Under the pieces are notes generated by a model. The model was not told where the DNA came from and did no database searches. It worked only from the letters and a program-made list of their open reading frames with translations. A stretch of DNA of 64,000 nucleotides, taken from Terrisporobacter glycolicus ATCC 14880 = DSM 1288 (lineage in GTDB: Bacteria > Bacillota > Clostridia > Peptostreptococcales > Peptostreptococcaceae). Positions 35,187 through 44,495 of this stretch are shown here, piece after piece (positions within the stretch are counted from its first letter, which is position 1; each line of letters begins with the position of its first letter). Both the position numbers and the translations under genes were made by a program. Location of the stretch: contig NZ_CP117523.1 in assembly GCF_036812735.1 (NCBI RefSeq), positions 496,001 through 560,000 on the forward strand, given 5' to 3'.

Positions 35187-36428
35187 ATGTTTGAAAATTT
35201 AAAACAAGCTGACATGGAAGTTTATAACAGTATGAAAAGAGAACTACTTAGACAACAGAGAAATATAGAGTTGATAGCATCAGAAAACATAGTATCAATG
35301 CCAGTCATGGAAACTATGGGTAGTCATTTGACTAACAAATATGCAGAGGGATACTCTGGAAAGAGATATTATGGAGGATGTGTACATATTGACGAAGTTG
35401 AGACTTTGGCAATAGAAAGAGTGAAGAAAATTTTTGGTGCAGAACATGCCAATGTACAACCTCACTCTGGGGCAAATGCAAATATAGCAGTTTACTTTGC
35501 TATATTAAAACCAGGAGATAAAGTAATGGGAATGAATTTATCTCAAGGAGGGCATTTAACTCATGGTTCTCCAGCAAATATATCTGGACAATATTTTGAA
35601 TTCCATGAATATGGAGTGACTAAAGATGGATTTATTGATTATGATAATGTGAGAAAAGTTGCTAATGAAGTGAAACCTAAGTTAATAGTGGCAGGGGCAA
35701 GTGCTTATCCTAGAGCAATTGATTTTAAAAAGTTCAGAGAAATAGCTGACGAAGTTGGAGCATTGTTAATGGTAGATATGGCTCATATTGCAGGTTTAGT
35801 AGCGGCAGGGCTTCATCAAAATCCTTGTGAAGTGGCAGATTTTGTAACAAGTACAACTCATAAAACTTTAAGAGGGCCTCGTGGAGGAATAATTCTTTGT
35901 AAAGAAAAATATGCAAAAGCTGTAGATAAAGCTATATTCCCAGGAACTCAAGGAGGTCCATTAGAACACATAATTGCCTCCAAGGCTGTTTGCTTTAAAG
36001 AAGCTTTAAGTGATGAGTTCAAAGAATATCAAGGTCAAGTTGTGAAAAATTGCAAGAAATTAGCTGAAGAACTAATGAAAAGAGATTTTAAATTATTAAC
36101 TGGAGGAACAGATAATCATTTAATATTACTTGATTTGACTAATAAAAAAATAACAGGAAAAGAAGCTGAAAAGAGATTAGACGAAGCTTACATTACTACA
36201 AATAAAAATGCAATTCCTTTTGATCCAAATGGAGCAAATGTAACTAGTGGAATAAGAGTAGGTACTGCAGCAGTTACAACAAGAGGAATGAAAGAAGAGG
36301 ACATGGCAGTTATAGCAGAGGCTATAGACTTATGTTTAACTGATGATTTAGAAGATAAGGCTAGAAATCTAGTTATTGGACTTACAGAAAAATATCCTTT
36401 ATATGAGGAATATAATTTGATGGACTAA
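35187..36428 (+). CDS. glyA: Serine hydroxymethyltransferase
   Basis: A 413-residue PLP enzyme interconverting serine and glycine while charging tetrahydrofolate with a one-carbon unit. [12 protein letters not shown] is at about residues 24-35, and the PLP lysine is in [13 protein letters not shown] near residue 226. The ATG at 35187 is preferred over one nine bases upstream since AAAGGA is better spaced. The 280 bases in front contain a GTTGTT/AACAAC hairpin near 34960 and an AAATTCATGAATTT palindrome near 35005, but no riboswitch I recognise. It is monocistronic. Confidence 0.95.
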   Translation: MFENLKQADMEVYNSMKRELLRQQRNIELIASENIVSMPVMETMGSHLTNKYAEGYSGKRYYGGCVHIDEVETLAIERVKKIFGAEHANVQPHSGANANIAVYFAILKPGDKVMGMNLSQGGHLTHGSPANISGQYFEFHEYGVTKDGFIDYDNVRKVANEVKPKLIVAGASAYPRAIDFKKFREIADEVGALLMVDMAHIAGLVAAGLHQNPCEVADFVTSTTHKTLRGPRGGIILCKEKYAKAVDKAIFPGTQGGPLEHIIASKAVCFKEALSDEFKEYQGQVVKNCKKLAEELMKRDFKLLTGGTDNHLILLDLTNKKITGKEAEKRLDEAYITTNKNAIPFDPNGANVTSGIRVGTAAVTTRGMKEEDMAVIAEAIDLCLTDDLEDKARNLVIGLTEKYPLYEEYNLMD

Positions 36429-36462
36429 TAATTTTAAGATAATATAGTAAATTATAATATTG

Positions 36463-36492
36463 AAGGGGCATATCAATAAAGATATGTCCCTT
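36463..36492 (+). terminator. Bidirectional terminator after glyA
   Basis: AAGGGGCATATC pairs with GATATGTCCCTT (one G-U pair, 6-base loop) between convergent genes; few T follow. Confidence 0.7.
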
Positions 36493-36506
36493 ATTATGTT
36501 CAAGAT

Positions 36507-37193
36507 TTAAAAGAACAATAAAGTTGAAGCAATTAGAAATTGACCAGTATAATAAGTAATCAAGTTTACTGCAGACAAAAACTTTTTATGATGTTTATCA
36601 AATAATATAAAAGATAAGACTATATCTGAGAATATGAATAGTAAGGCACCAACTAAAAGTAAATATGTTCCCATGTCAAATTTTAATAAAAATACTAGTT
36701 TTATAGACTCAAAAGTCATTAAGCAAATGATAAAAGAGTAAATACTTGTCGGTAGTAACATATCTTTAAAATCTATATTTTTATTGGATTTCAATATTGA
36801 AATAGCAACAAAGGCTGAAACCACAGCTACTAGTAAGTCAATAATATTAAAGGAACCTAAATGAACAAAAGCCCAAATATACATTACATGAGTTAGTGAA
36901 AAACTAACAACTCCATAGAGAAAGTATTTATTTAAAGAGCCATTCTTATGATTTATTTTAAGTGCAAGGAACATATCTCCAAATAAAGAAAAAATCAGAC
37001 CGATAATTATTAATAAAAAATAATAATTATCTCCTGGTGATTTCATATGACATATTATCCCTGTAGAGATAAATAAAATACTAGTAATAGTTTTGAAAAT
37101 AAATGCGTAATTCTTTTTTGGCTTATATTTGAAGTAAATTAGTGTTAATAATGATATGAAAAATAATATTAAATTTATATAATAAGCTAACAT
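36507..37193 (-). CDS. YhhN family membrane protein (lysoplasmalogenase-like)
   Basis: A 228-residue protein with about seven or eight membrane segments. FSLFGDMFLAL near residue 65 and FSDIVLSF near residue 190 carry the conserved Asp residues of the YhhN/TMEM86 family, whose animal members hydrolyse the vinyl-ether bond of lysoplasmalogens. Clostridia make plasmalogens, so this activity would be meaningful here, but bacterial members are little tested. GGGGG lies 10 bases before the ATG. It precedes no other gene in its orientation. Confidence 0.82.
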   Translation of the reverse strand: MLAYYINLILFFISLLTLIYFKYKPKKNYAFIFKTITSILFISTGIICHMKSPGDNYYFLLIIIGLIFSLFGDMFLALKINHKNGSLNKYFLYGVVSFSLTHVMYIWAFVHLGSFNIIDLLVAVVSAFVAISILKSNKNIDFKDMLLPTSIYSFIICLMTFESIKLVFLLKFDMGTYLLLVGALLFIFSDIVLSFILFDKHHKKFLSAVNLITYYTGQFLIASTLLFF

Positions 37194-37259
37194 GATACTT
37201 ATTCCCCCTTTAATATTATTATAATATGATTTGCTATGATAAATACTTTTTTAATTGTA

Positions 37260-37877
37260 TTAATAAAATCCTTTTACTAATTTAGGTAAATATTCTTTCT
37301 TCAATTGTAAATAATCTGATTTTGTTAGTTCGAATCTATGAGATACTTGGAGATTTCTTTTAGGTTTGTATGTCTTAACATATTTAAATCCTAAGTTATT
37401 TAGAGATTTTGGTGTATATTTATTTTCTGAATATGTTAATGCTACCAATTTATCTAAATCTAAAAGTTCAAAGCCAGTAATAAGAGTTATTACTGTCAAT
37501 TCTGTAGAATAATCATTACCCCAATATTTAGGATTTATACAAATTCCTACTTCGCCTTCTTTTGATTTAGTTCTTATATTGTTAATCCCTATATTTCCAA
37601 TTACTTTTTTATCATTTTTATGATAGATAGCATAATTACCTACCTTACCCTGTTTGTAATTATTAATAAAAAATACCTGAACGAATTTTTTAGTATCATT
37701 AATAGTTTTATGTGCATTAAAAGGTAGATATTGTACTACTTTTTCTTGGCTAAGATATTCATAAATATCAGGTACGTCCTGTAATGTTGCTGGTCTAAGT
37801 ATAAATCTAGGTGTTTCAATAATTTTCATCTGTGGGTATTGAGAATTTGAAACTTTATAACCAAATATATTATTCAT
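37260..37877 (-). CDS. GNAT family N-acetyltransferase
   Basis: A 205-residue acetyltransferase of the RimJ/RimL-like group. TPRFILRPATLQDVPDIYEYL at the N-terminus, VIGNIGINNI, GEVGICINPKYWGNDYSTE with the acetyl-CoA loop region, and NLGFKYV near residue 165 match the family order. The usual Q/RxxGxG/A loop is degenerate here (WGNDYSTE). It is a monocistronic minus-strand gene 66 bases upstream of yhhN, and the substrate, a protein N-terminus or a small amine, is unknown. Confidence 0.85.
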   Translation of the reverse strand: MNNIFGYKVSNSQYPQMKIIETPRFILRPATLQDVPDIYEYLSQEKVVQYLPFNAHKTINDTKKFVQVFFINNYKQGKVGNYAIYHKNDKKVIGNIGINNIRTKSKEGEVGICINPKYWGNDYSTELTVITLITGFELLDLDKLVALTYSENKYTPKSLNNLGFKYVKTYKPKRNLQVSHRFELTKSDYLQLKKEYLPKLVKGFY

Positions 37878-38020
37878 AATTTTAACCTCTTGATTTTAGA
37901 TTTACTATAGATTATGAATTTTGGTATAAATATGTTAAATTCACAAAGTTTATAATTATAAAAATTAAAATTTAGAATCAACTATTTTTTCTATTTATTT
38001 CCAAAATTATACTGTTTAAA

Positions 38021-38048
38021 TTGACACAAAAAGTATATAAATTATAAT
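38021..38048 (+). promoter_or_regulatory. Consensus promoter of the repeat/MoxR/VWA operon
   Basis: A perfect TTGACA (38021-38026), 16 bases, then a perfect TATAAT (38043-38048). The first gene starts about 58 bases further on. It is the closest match to sigma-A consensus I see in the window. Confidence 0.7.
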
Positions 38049-38106
38049 GAAAAGTAATTATAAATATAAAAAACTAAAAAAATGATAATAGATAGGGAGG
38101 TACCAT

Positions 38107-38922
38107 ATGGAAGAATCAAGATTTATTGAAATGATAAAAAGAAATCCTTCTATTATAACAACTATAAATAATCCAACAGATGAAATGAAATTATTAGCCT
38201 TAGGAAGAAATGGGCTTTTATTAAAAAATATAAAAAATCCAACAGACAAAATGAAAGAACTTGCTTTAGAAAATAATGTAAGAGCAATTCAATATATAGA
38301 TGATCCAAGTGAGAAAATGATGATAAAAGCTGTAAATGAAGGATGGAGTATTTTAGATTATATAAAGAATCCAACAGACAAAGTAATAAGACTAGCTATA
38401 GATAAGTCAGGATGGGCAATTCAGTATATAAAAAATCCTAGTGAGGAATTACAACTACTTGCAGTAAGAAAAAATTATGATTCAATAAAATATATACAAA
38501 ATCCAACTGAAAAAGTGCAAGAAGAATCTGTGAAAATTAGTTATGATGCATTAAGATATATTAAATCGCCAAGTTTTAATACTAAATTATTAGCTGTGAA
38601 AAGTAATGAGTCAGCGGTGAGACTTATGCATGATATAAATAAAGAAAATGCTATTGAATTTTTAAAAATAAATATTTTAGTGATTAAACATATACCCAGG
38701 GATATACAAAAACAAATAAATTTAGGAGATTTACAAGAAATACTAAAAGAAGTATTAAGTAGTGAAAATGTGGAAGAAAAATATGTGCGAGATTTTCTAA
38801 ACTGTACTGCTATAGATAGAAATAGTGAGACTTTTGCAATGGACAAGATTTTGTTTATTTATAAATATGGAAGTAAAAAAGCAAAGAAAATAGCTGTAGA
38901 TGAAAAGTTAAAGATAATGTAG
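38107..38922 (+). CDS. Protein with seven tandem 22-residue repeats
   Basis: A 271-residue cytoplasmic protein. Residues 22-175 consist of seven exact-length 22-residue units, each beginning N/D/S-P-T/S-D/E-K and ending in a Tyr-Ile pattern (for example ...AIQYIKNPSEE). The pattern predicts paired helices stacked into a solenoid, somewhat like DUF4116 repeats. The last 95 residues are helical and not repeated. GGGAGG precedes the ATG. It is the first gene of an operon with a MoxR-like ATPase (12 bases downstream) and a VWA protein, so it may be the substrate adaptor or target of that pair. I know of no assigned function. Confidence 0.8.
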   Translation: MEESRFIEMIKRNPSIITTINNPTDEMKLLALGRNGLLLKNIKNPTDKMKELALENNVRAIQYIDDPSEKMMIKAVNEGWSILDYIKNPTDKVIRLAIDKSGWAIQYIKNPSEELQLLAVRKNYDSIKYIQNPTEKVQEESVKISYDALRYIKSPSFNTKLLAVKSNESAVRLMHDINKENAIEFLKINILVIKHIPRDIQKQINLGDLQEILKEVLSSENVEEKYVRDFLNCTAIDRNSETFAMDKILFIYKYGSKKAKKIAVDEKLKIM

Positions 38923-38934
38923 GAGAGAGAGATT

Positions 38935-40062
38935 ATGAATTTTATAGATACATTAAAGAGTGTAGAGTTAGTATTATCTACTGAAGAAGTTCCTTTAGTA
39001 GTAGGTGAAAGTGGAATAGGAAAAACAGCATTAGCTAAAAAGCTTGCCAAGGATAATGACTGGACATTAGTTACTATTGATGGGAACCTTCTTAAAGAAG
39101 GTGAAATAGGAGGACTTCCAACAGTTGAATCTTATGAAAGTAGAGATGTTAATGGAAATAGAATTGAAAAGAAAACTACTATTTATGCTGTTCACAATAA
39201 ATTAAGGGAAATTGATGAAGAAATAAATAAAGGAAGAAGTGTACTTTTATTTATAGATGAAATAAATCGTTGTGAACATACAGTTCAACAAGAACTTATG
39301 AACTTAATTTTAAATAGAGAAATAAATGGATATAAATTACCTCAAAATGTGAAGATACTAGCAGCAATGAATCCATCAAGCAAATATGGTTCAGATTTTG
39401 ATTATCAGGTTGTGGATATGGATGCTGCACAAGAAAATAGATTTGTTTGGTTGAATATGGAGCCAGATTATAATGGATGGATAAAATGGGCAATAGGTTC
39501 AGGATTAGAGACTAAGGTTATAGAGTTTATTTCCACATTCCCAGAGTATTTACACAAAATAAATGATGAGGACGTTAGAGCAACTCCAAGAAGTTATGAA
39601 AGAGTATCTAAAACTTATAAAATGTACAAAGAACAACAAGACACTATACCAAGATCTGTATTTGTAAATGTTATAAAAGGTAATGTGGGAAAAATCATTG
39701 CAGAAGAATTTGTAAGTTTTGTGGAGTCTAATCGCAGTACATTAATATCATTTGATGATGTTTTTTCTAAAGAAAATTTAGATGAAAATGTAATAGAAGG
39801 GATAAAAAATGAAAGTCACACAAGACTTTATATAAGTGCTATGAACATACTAAAAGCACTGGAAAATAAAATAAGAGAAGATGAAAATAATACATTCCTT
39901 ATAAATAGATTTGTTGAATTTTTAAGACTATATCCAATAGATTTAATGGTTGGAATTATGAAGGATATGAAAATTAGTTATAATGAGGTATACAAAAAAG
40001 CTATAGAAAATGAAAATTTTGTGGATGTGTACTTTCAAGCTTATAATTCAATAAGGAGCTAA
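38935..40062 (+). CDS. MoxR-like AAA+ ATPase
   Basis: A 375-residue AAA+ ATPase of the MoxR/dynein-midasin branch. Walker A GESGIGKT is at residues 24-31, Walker B LLFIDEINR at residues 104-112, sensor 1 in ILAAMNPSS near residue 141, and an arginine-rich sensor 2 region TPRSYERVSK near residue 220. MoxR ATPases act with VWA proteins to insert metals or remodel protein complexes. The VWA partner starts 3 bases downstream and a repeat protein lies upstream. GGAGAGAGA precedes the ATG. Confidence 0.9.
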   Translation: MNFIDTLKSVELVLSTEEVPLVVGESGIGKTALAKKLAKDNDWTLVTIDGNLLKEGEIGGLPTVESYESRDVNGNRIEKKTTIYAVHNKLREIDEEINKGRSVLLFIDEINRCEHTVQQELMNLILNREINGYKLPQNVKILAAMNPSSKYGSDFDYQVVDMDAAQENRFVWLNMEPDYNGWIKWAIGSGLETKVIEFISTFPEYLHKINDEDVRATPRSYERVSKTYKMYKEQQDTIPRSVFVNVIKGNVGKIIAEEFVSFVESNRSTLISFDDVFSKENLDENVIEGIKNESHTRLYISAMNILKALENKIREDENNTFLINRFVEFLRLYPIDLMVGIMKDMKISYNEVYKKAIENENFVDVYFQAYNSIRS

Positions 40063-40064
40063 TT

Positions 40065-41468
40065 ATGGAAACTTATTTTGAAAAAGAAAGAAAATACCTT
40101 TATGAAAAAGCTATGGAAGTAGTTAATGCAGGTGAAATGTTGAAAGCATATCGTAAGGGTGAAAAATATGAAGTAATAATGGAAGAAGAATATAATAGGG
40201 AATTTTTTGATCTTGTTGACAAGGTAAATTTAAGTTTAATGGAAGATAAAGATAATTTTTATGGTTACTTTTTATTTCAAATGGAAAAAGTCATAAGATT
40301 TGATATGACAAGTGCAACTTCTGTTAGTTTCAAAGGTGCAAAATATGTAATCTACTTTAATCCAATTATTTTCTTGGAACTTAATATAAAGCAAATGGAG
40401 ACTACTATAAAGCATGAAATTCTTCATATAGTATCTCAACATTTAGTTAGAGGGAAGGATTTAAAAGATAAATACACTACTTTAGCAATTAATATGGCAA
40501 TGGATGTGGTTGTAAATCAATATTTGAATTATTTACCACCCTATGCAATTACATTAGAGTATATAAATGTGAAATATAACTTAAAGCTGGAGTCTTATAA
40601 AACTTTTGAGTATTATTTGGAAAAAATTCAAACAGAACTAGATTTACAAAAAGAAAGTGATGAAGGTGAAGAAATAGATAGTAATGAAAATGTGGCTGTA
40701 GAGTTTGATATAGAAAAAACTCATGATTCTTGGGATGAGTCTGATGAAATAGATGAAAAAACTTTAAAAGAATTTACAGAAAAAATAGCTGATAATTCAC
40801 AAAAAGGAAGTATTCCGAATTACCTGGAAGGAATGATAAAATCTTTAAAAAGTAGCAAAGGAGAACTTCCTTGGAATTTGTACTTAAAAAAACTAATGGG
40901 AACTGTGGAAGCTAATAAAAAGAAGACTATAACAAGAAGGAATAGAAGACAACCTAATAGACTAGATCTTAGAGGGGAACTTAGAGGTCATAGGTCAGAA
41001 ATTGCTGTAGCTATTGATATAAGTGGAAGTATAAGCGATGAAGAATTCAAACAAGCAATTAAAGAAGTCCTTAGCATTGTTAAAAATTACAACCAAGAAA
41101 TTACCGTAATAGAATGTGACAATGAAATTAGAAGAACATATAAAGTAAAATCAGTGAAAGATGTGAAAGACAGAATTGCTACAGGTAGAGGGACAGAATT
41201 TTCACCAGTTTTTCAATATGCTAACAATAAAAAGTTAAACTTATTAGTATACTTTACTGACGGAAAAGGCGAAGAAAGACTTAAAGTAGTGCCAAGAGGG
41301 TATAATATTTTATGGGTTATATCTGGAAGAGGAGATAATCTTTCAGTACTTAAACCTTATGGAGCTGTAAAAAAATTAAGTAAAGTTGAAGTAAAAGAAG
41401 AAATTATAGATATGATTGATATTAGAAGTGATGGTTATTCTATGAATAATCAACAACCAATGCTATAA
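40065..41468 (+). CDS. DUF2201-type metallopeptidase fused to VWA-like domain
   Basis: A 467-residue protein with two parts. The N-terminal DUF2201 part has HEILH at residues 117-121, a zinc-binding HExxH motif, followed by NMAMDVVVNQ where family members keep conserved residues. An acidic linker (about residues 200-240) leads to a C-terminal VWA-like domain with the metal site DISGS at 318-322, a TGRGTEF threonine site and YFTDGKGE. It overlaps functionally with the MoxR ATPase gene just upstream. The pair resembles metal-insertion or complex-remodelling machines, but the client is unknown. Confidence 0.88.
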   Translation: METYFEKERKYLYEKAMEVVNAGEMLKAYRKGEKYEVIMEEEYNREFFDLVDKVNLSLMEDKDNFYGYFLFQMEKVIRFDMTSATSVSFKGAKYVIYFNPIIFLELNIKQMETTIKHEILHIVSQHLVRGKDLKDKYTTLAINMAMDVVVNQYLNYLPPYAITLEYINVKYNLKLESYKTFEYYLEKIQTELDLQKESDEGEEIDSNENVAVEFDIEKTHDSWDESDEIDEKTLKEFTEKIADNSQKGSIPNYLEGMIKSLKSSKGELPWNLYLKKLMGTVEANKKKTITRRNRRQPNRLDLRGELRGHRSEIAVAIDISGSISDEEFKQAIKEVLSIVKNYNQEITVIECDNEIRRTYKVKSVKDVKDRIATGRGTEFSPVFQYANNKKLNLLVYFTDGKGEERLKVVPRGYNILWVISGRGDNLSVLKPYGAVKKLSKVEVKEEIIDMIDIRSDGYSMNNQQPML

Positions 41469-41470
41469 AT

Positions 41471-41518
41471 AAATAGGATGTTTTAAAATACTTAATGGTT
41501 TTAAAACATCCTATTTTT
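41471..41518 (+). terminator. Strong bidirectional terminator
   Basis: A perfect 18-bp stem (41471-41488 with 41499-41516) with a 10-base loop between convergent genes, followed by T on the right. Confidence 0.9.
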
Positions 41519-41528
41519 ATTGAAACTT

Positions 41529-42743
41529 TTAAAAATTTGCCTTTTTATGAAAGATAAAATATATTAGAGAAACCATAAGTGATACTATTAGTAAACTTAA
41601 AAATAGGAAATAGTTATTTATATTATAAATAAATGCAGATACTAAAGGTCCAACGGCATATCCTAAAGATTCACATCCTCCAACAAAGCCAAAAACAATC
41701 CCTTTGATTTTAGGAGAATTGCCAAATTCACTTAAGGAGCTTTGAAGAGCTGCATTTAAAAAAGTAGCACCTAAAAAATATAAAATAATTATTACAGTGA
41801 AAATAGAGACATTTCGAGTAAAACTAAGTCCTAATAAAGTTATATTCATAACAAAAAATGATAATATAATTTGTTTATTATTTCCTATTTTATCTGCAAT
41901 AGAACCAGCTATTGGTGCACCAATACCAAAAACTATTAAGTAGATGGAAATAATAGCAGAAGAGTAAGCTATGGACGTATTAAGTACACTTTTTGTATAA
42001 AAATGAATTAATGCTACAACACAACCATAAATATAATCACCTAAAAAAGCTATGCTACCTAGAACTAAAATTTTGTAGACAAGTTTATATTTTTTTATTT
42101 CATAAAGAATGTCTTTAAACTTTACCTTATTTGTAGTATTTTTGTTTTTACTCTTAAAACATTTTTGATTATCACTTTTAATTTTAAAAATTATATAAAT
42201 AGCAGTTAAAAATATTCCAGCAGAAGATAAGTAAAAAGCTAGATTGTAATTATTAAATTTAGTAACGATGAAACCGCCAATAGCACTACCAATACCTCCT
42301 CCTAATGTAAAAACAGCAGATGCTAGACCTGTACACTCACCTCTTTTTTTCTCGTCTAGAGAGCGAGATAATATGGAATAAGTAGCAGGTGCTGCCATTC
42401 CAAGTACGCCTCCTTGAATTATATAAAGGTAGCTTGCAGCCTGTCCAGTTTTAAAGAGTGTGTAAGATAGAGGTATTACAGCCATTAAAAGAATAGCTAA
42501 TATCAAGGTGGATTTGTCTCCAAATTTATCAGAAATTATACCAAAAGGCATTTGAATTAATGTTTTTGCTACTCCATAAAGAGACAGAACAGTTCCTACC
42601 ATAACAGTAGCAATTCCGAATGAATTTAAGTAAAGTGGGATAATGGGAATCATAACAGAGTAAAATATTCCAAATAATAGTCTATATGTACAAAAAAATC
42701 TCAATTCTTTTTTAGTAAAAAGAACACTTTTATCAAATATCAT
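41529..42743 (-). CDS. MFS transporter
   Basis: A 404-residue membrane protein with twelve predicted segments and the MFS loop motif GIISDKFGDKSTLI after the second segment. A repeat of this motif, GSIADKIGNNKQII, occurs after the eighth segment as expected. It most resembles drug or metabolite exporters of the DHA type, but no substrate can be given. AGGAGA precedes the ATG. It is monocistronic on the minus strand and divergent from the OpuC-like operon. Confidence 0.88.
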   Translation of the reverse strand: MIFDKSVLFTKKELRFFCTYRLLFGIFYSVMIPIIPLYLNSFGIATVMVGTVLSLYGVAKTLIQMPFGIISDKFGDKSTLILAILLMAVIPLSYTLFKTGQAASYLYIIQGGVLGMAAPATYSILSRSLDEKKRGECTGLASAVFTLGGGIGSAIGGFIVTKFNNYNLAFYLSSAGIFLTAIYIIFKIKSDNQKCFKSKNKNTTNKVKFKDILYEIKKYKLVYKILVLGSIAFLGDYIYGCVVALIHFYTKSVLNTSIAYSSAIISIYLIVFGIGAPIAGSIADKIGNNKQIILSFFVMNITLLGLSFTRNVSIFTVIIILYFLGATFLNAALQSSLSEFGNSPKIKGIVFGFVGGCESLGYAVGPLVSAFIYNINNYFLFLSLLIVSLMVSLIYFIFHKKANF

Positions 42744-42883
42744 AAGTTTCTCCTATAAAAAATAATAAGTACAAATTATCATTATACATAGTTTTTCAAC
42801 TAAATCTCAAGTCTATTCATCATATCTATATGAAAAAACTCATAAGATTATGTATGAGAAGATGTTAAATACTAAAGTTGGTG

Positions 42884-43534
42884 GTGATAAAAATATTAAA
42901 AGAAGTATTTCAGCTATATATAGATAGAAGTGATTTTTTTTTAGAAATTCTTTTGCAACATATGATGATTTGTGGAATAGCTATTGTAATAGCCTCAATT
43001 ATAGGAATTTTACTTGGAATAATTATTAGTGAATTCAAAACAACTACTTCTCCAGTTCTTTCTTTAGTAAATTTTATTTATACAATCCCATCCATAGCCT
43101 TACTAGGATTTTTTATACCAATATCAGGTATAGGTGATAAAACGGCTATTATAGCTTTGACAATATATGCATTACTTCCTATGGTTAGAAGCACATATAC
43201 AGGGATTGAAACTATAGATTCTGCCATAATAGAATCAGCAAAGGGAATGGGAAGTACAGATTATCAAATTTTATACAAGATAAAGCTTCCTTTAGCTACA
43301 ACAGTTATACTGTCTGGCCTTAGAAATATGGTTGTTATGACAATTGCACTAGGAGGGATTGCATCATTTATTGGTGCAGGAGGATTAGGAGTAGCCATAT
43401 ATAGAGGAATTACAACAAATAATGCAGCATTAACAGTATCAGGAAGTTTATTAATTGCAGTACTAGCGCTGGTAGTCGATTTAATTATTGGACTAATAGA
43501 AAAATTTATAAAAAGAAAATGGAAATTAAATTAA
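42884..43534 (+). CDS. OpuC-like ABC importer permease
   Basis: A 216-residue permease with about six membrane segments of the OpuCB/ProW class. The coupling loop AIIESAKGMGSTDYQIL lies near residue 125, and AGGLGVAIYRGI near residue 170 is typical. The start is uncertain: I use the GTG at 42884, while TTG at 42878 and GTG at 42881 are also in frame, and the ribosome site is weak. It begins a three-gene importer for glycine betaine, choline, carnitine or a similar compound. Only one permease gene is present, so it must form a homodimer. Confidence 0.87.
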   Translation: MIKILKEVFQLYIDRSDFFLEILLQHMMICGIAIVIASIIGILLGIIISEFKTTTSPVLSLVNFIYTIPSIALLGFFIPISGIGDKTAIIALTIYALLPMVRSTYTGIETIDSAIIESAKGMGSTDYQILYKIKLPLATTVILSGLRNMVVMTIALGGIASFIGAGGLGVAIYRGITTNNAALTVSGSLLIAVLALVVDLIIGLIEKFIKRKWKLN

Positions 43535-43564
43535 AAAGAGATAAATTTAATTTGGGAGGGAAAA

Positions 43565-44482
43565 ATGAAAATTAAGGAATGTTTCAAAAGAATTTCTATG
43601 GTATTAATGATTTTGACTATAAGCATTACGACAGGTATATCCTGCTCAAAAAAAGAGAAATCAGAAGGAACTATAAAAATAGCTACTAAGCCTATGACAG
43701 AGCAGTTTATTTTAAGTGAGATGATAGGTCTGTTAATAGAAGAAAATACAGACTTAAAAGTGGAAATTACTAAAGGTATTGGAGGAGGAACGAGTAATAT
43801 TCAGCCAGCTATGGAAAAGGGAGAATTTGATTTGTATCCAGAGTATACTGGAACAGGATGGAGCTTTGTACTTAAAGAAAATGAAATTCCAGATGATGAG
43901 GTTTTATTTAAAGAGTTGAAAAAAAAATACAATGAAAAATATAATTTTAAGTGGATTGGTTTATATGGATTTAATAATACTTTTGGATTAGTAATAAGAA
44001 AAGATTTATCAGAAAAATATAATATTAAAACTTACTCAGATTTAGCTAAATATGCCTCAAAACTTACCTTTGGCGCTGAGTATGATTTCTATGAAAGAGA
44101 CGATGGATATGATGCATTATGTGAAACCTACGGATTAAAATTTAAAGATGTCAAAGATATAGATATAGGATTAAAATATGATGCAATAAATGCCAAAGAA
44201 ATAGATGTAATGAATATGTTCACTACAGATGGTCAACTATCCGTTTCAGATGTGACAGTTTTAGATGATGATAAACACTTTTACAATACTTATTATTGTT
44301 CTACTGTTGTAAGAGAAGAAACTCTAGAAAAATATCCGGGATTAGAAAAAGTGTTGATGAAAATGGATAATATTATTGGTGAAAGAGAAATGGCTAAATT
44401 AAATTATGAAGTAGAAGGAAAAAATAGAGATGAAAAAGAAGTAGCCAAGGAGTTCTTACAAGAAAAAGGACTTATAGAATAG
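43565..44482 (+). CDS. OpuC-like substrate-binding lipoprotein
   Basis: A 305-residue OpuAC-type binding protein. The signal peptide ends with TGISC, with C27 as probable lipid anchor. KIATKPMTEQFILSEMIG opens the mature part, and DLYPEYTGTGW near residue 98 is the typical ligand-pocket stretch of quaternary-amine binders. GGGAGG precedes the ATG. It lies between the permease and the ATPase, an order different from the usual ATPase-first opuC operon. Confidence 0.9.
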   Translation: MKIKECFKRISMVLMILTISITTGISCSKKEKSEGTIKIATKPMTEQFILSEMIGLLIEENTDLKVEITKGIGGGTSNIQPAMEKGEFDLYPEYTGTGWSFVLKENEIPDDEVLFKELKKKYNEKYNFKWIGLYGFNNTFGLVIRKDLSEKYNIKTYSDLAKYASKLTFGAEYDFYERDDGYDALCETYGLKFKDVKDIDIGLKYDAINAKEIDVMNMFTTDGQLSVSDVTVLDDDKHFYNTYYCSTVVREETLEKYPGLEKVLMKMDNIIGEREMAKLNYEVEGKNRDEKEVAKEFLQEKGLIE

Positions 44483-44495
44483 GTGGTGAAGTGTC

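Noticed and set aside
38107-38922. Ankyrin or TPR repeat protein
   Set aside because: The repeat period is exactly 22 residues with an N-P-T/S-D/E start, which fits neither the 33-residue ankyrin nor the 34-residue TPR pattern.
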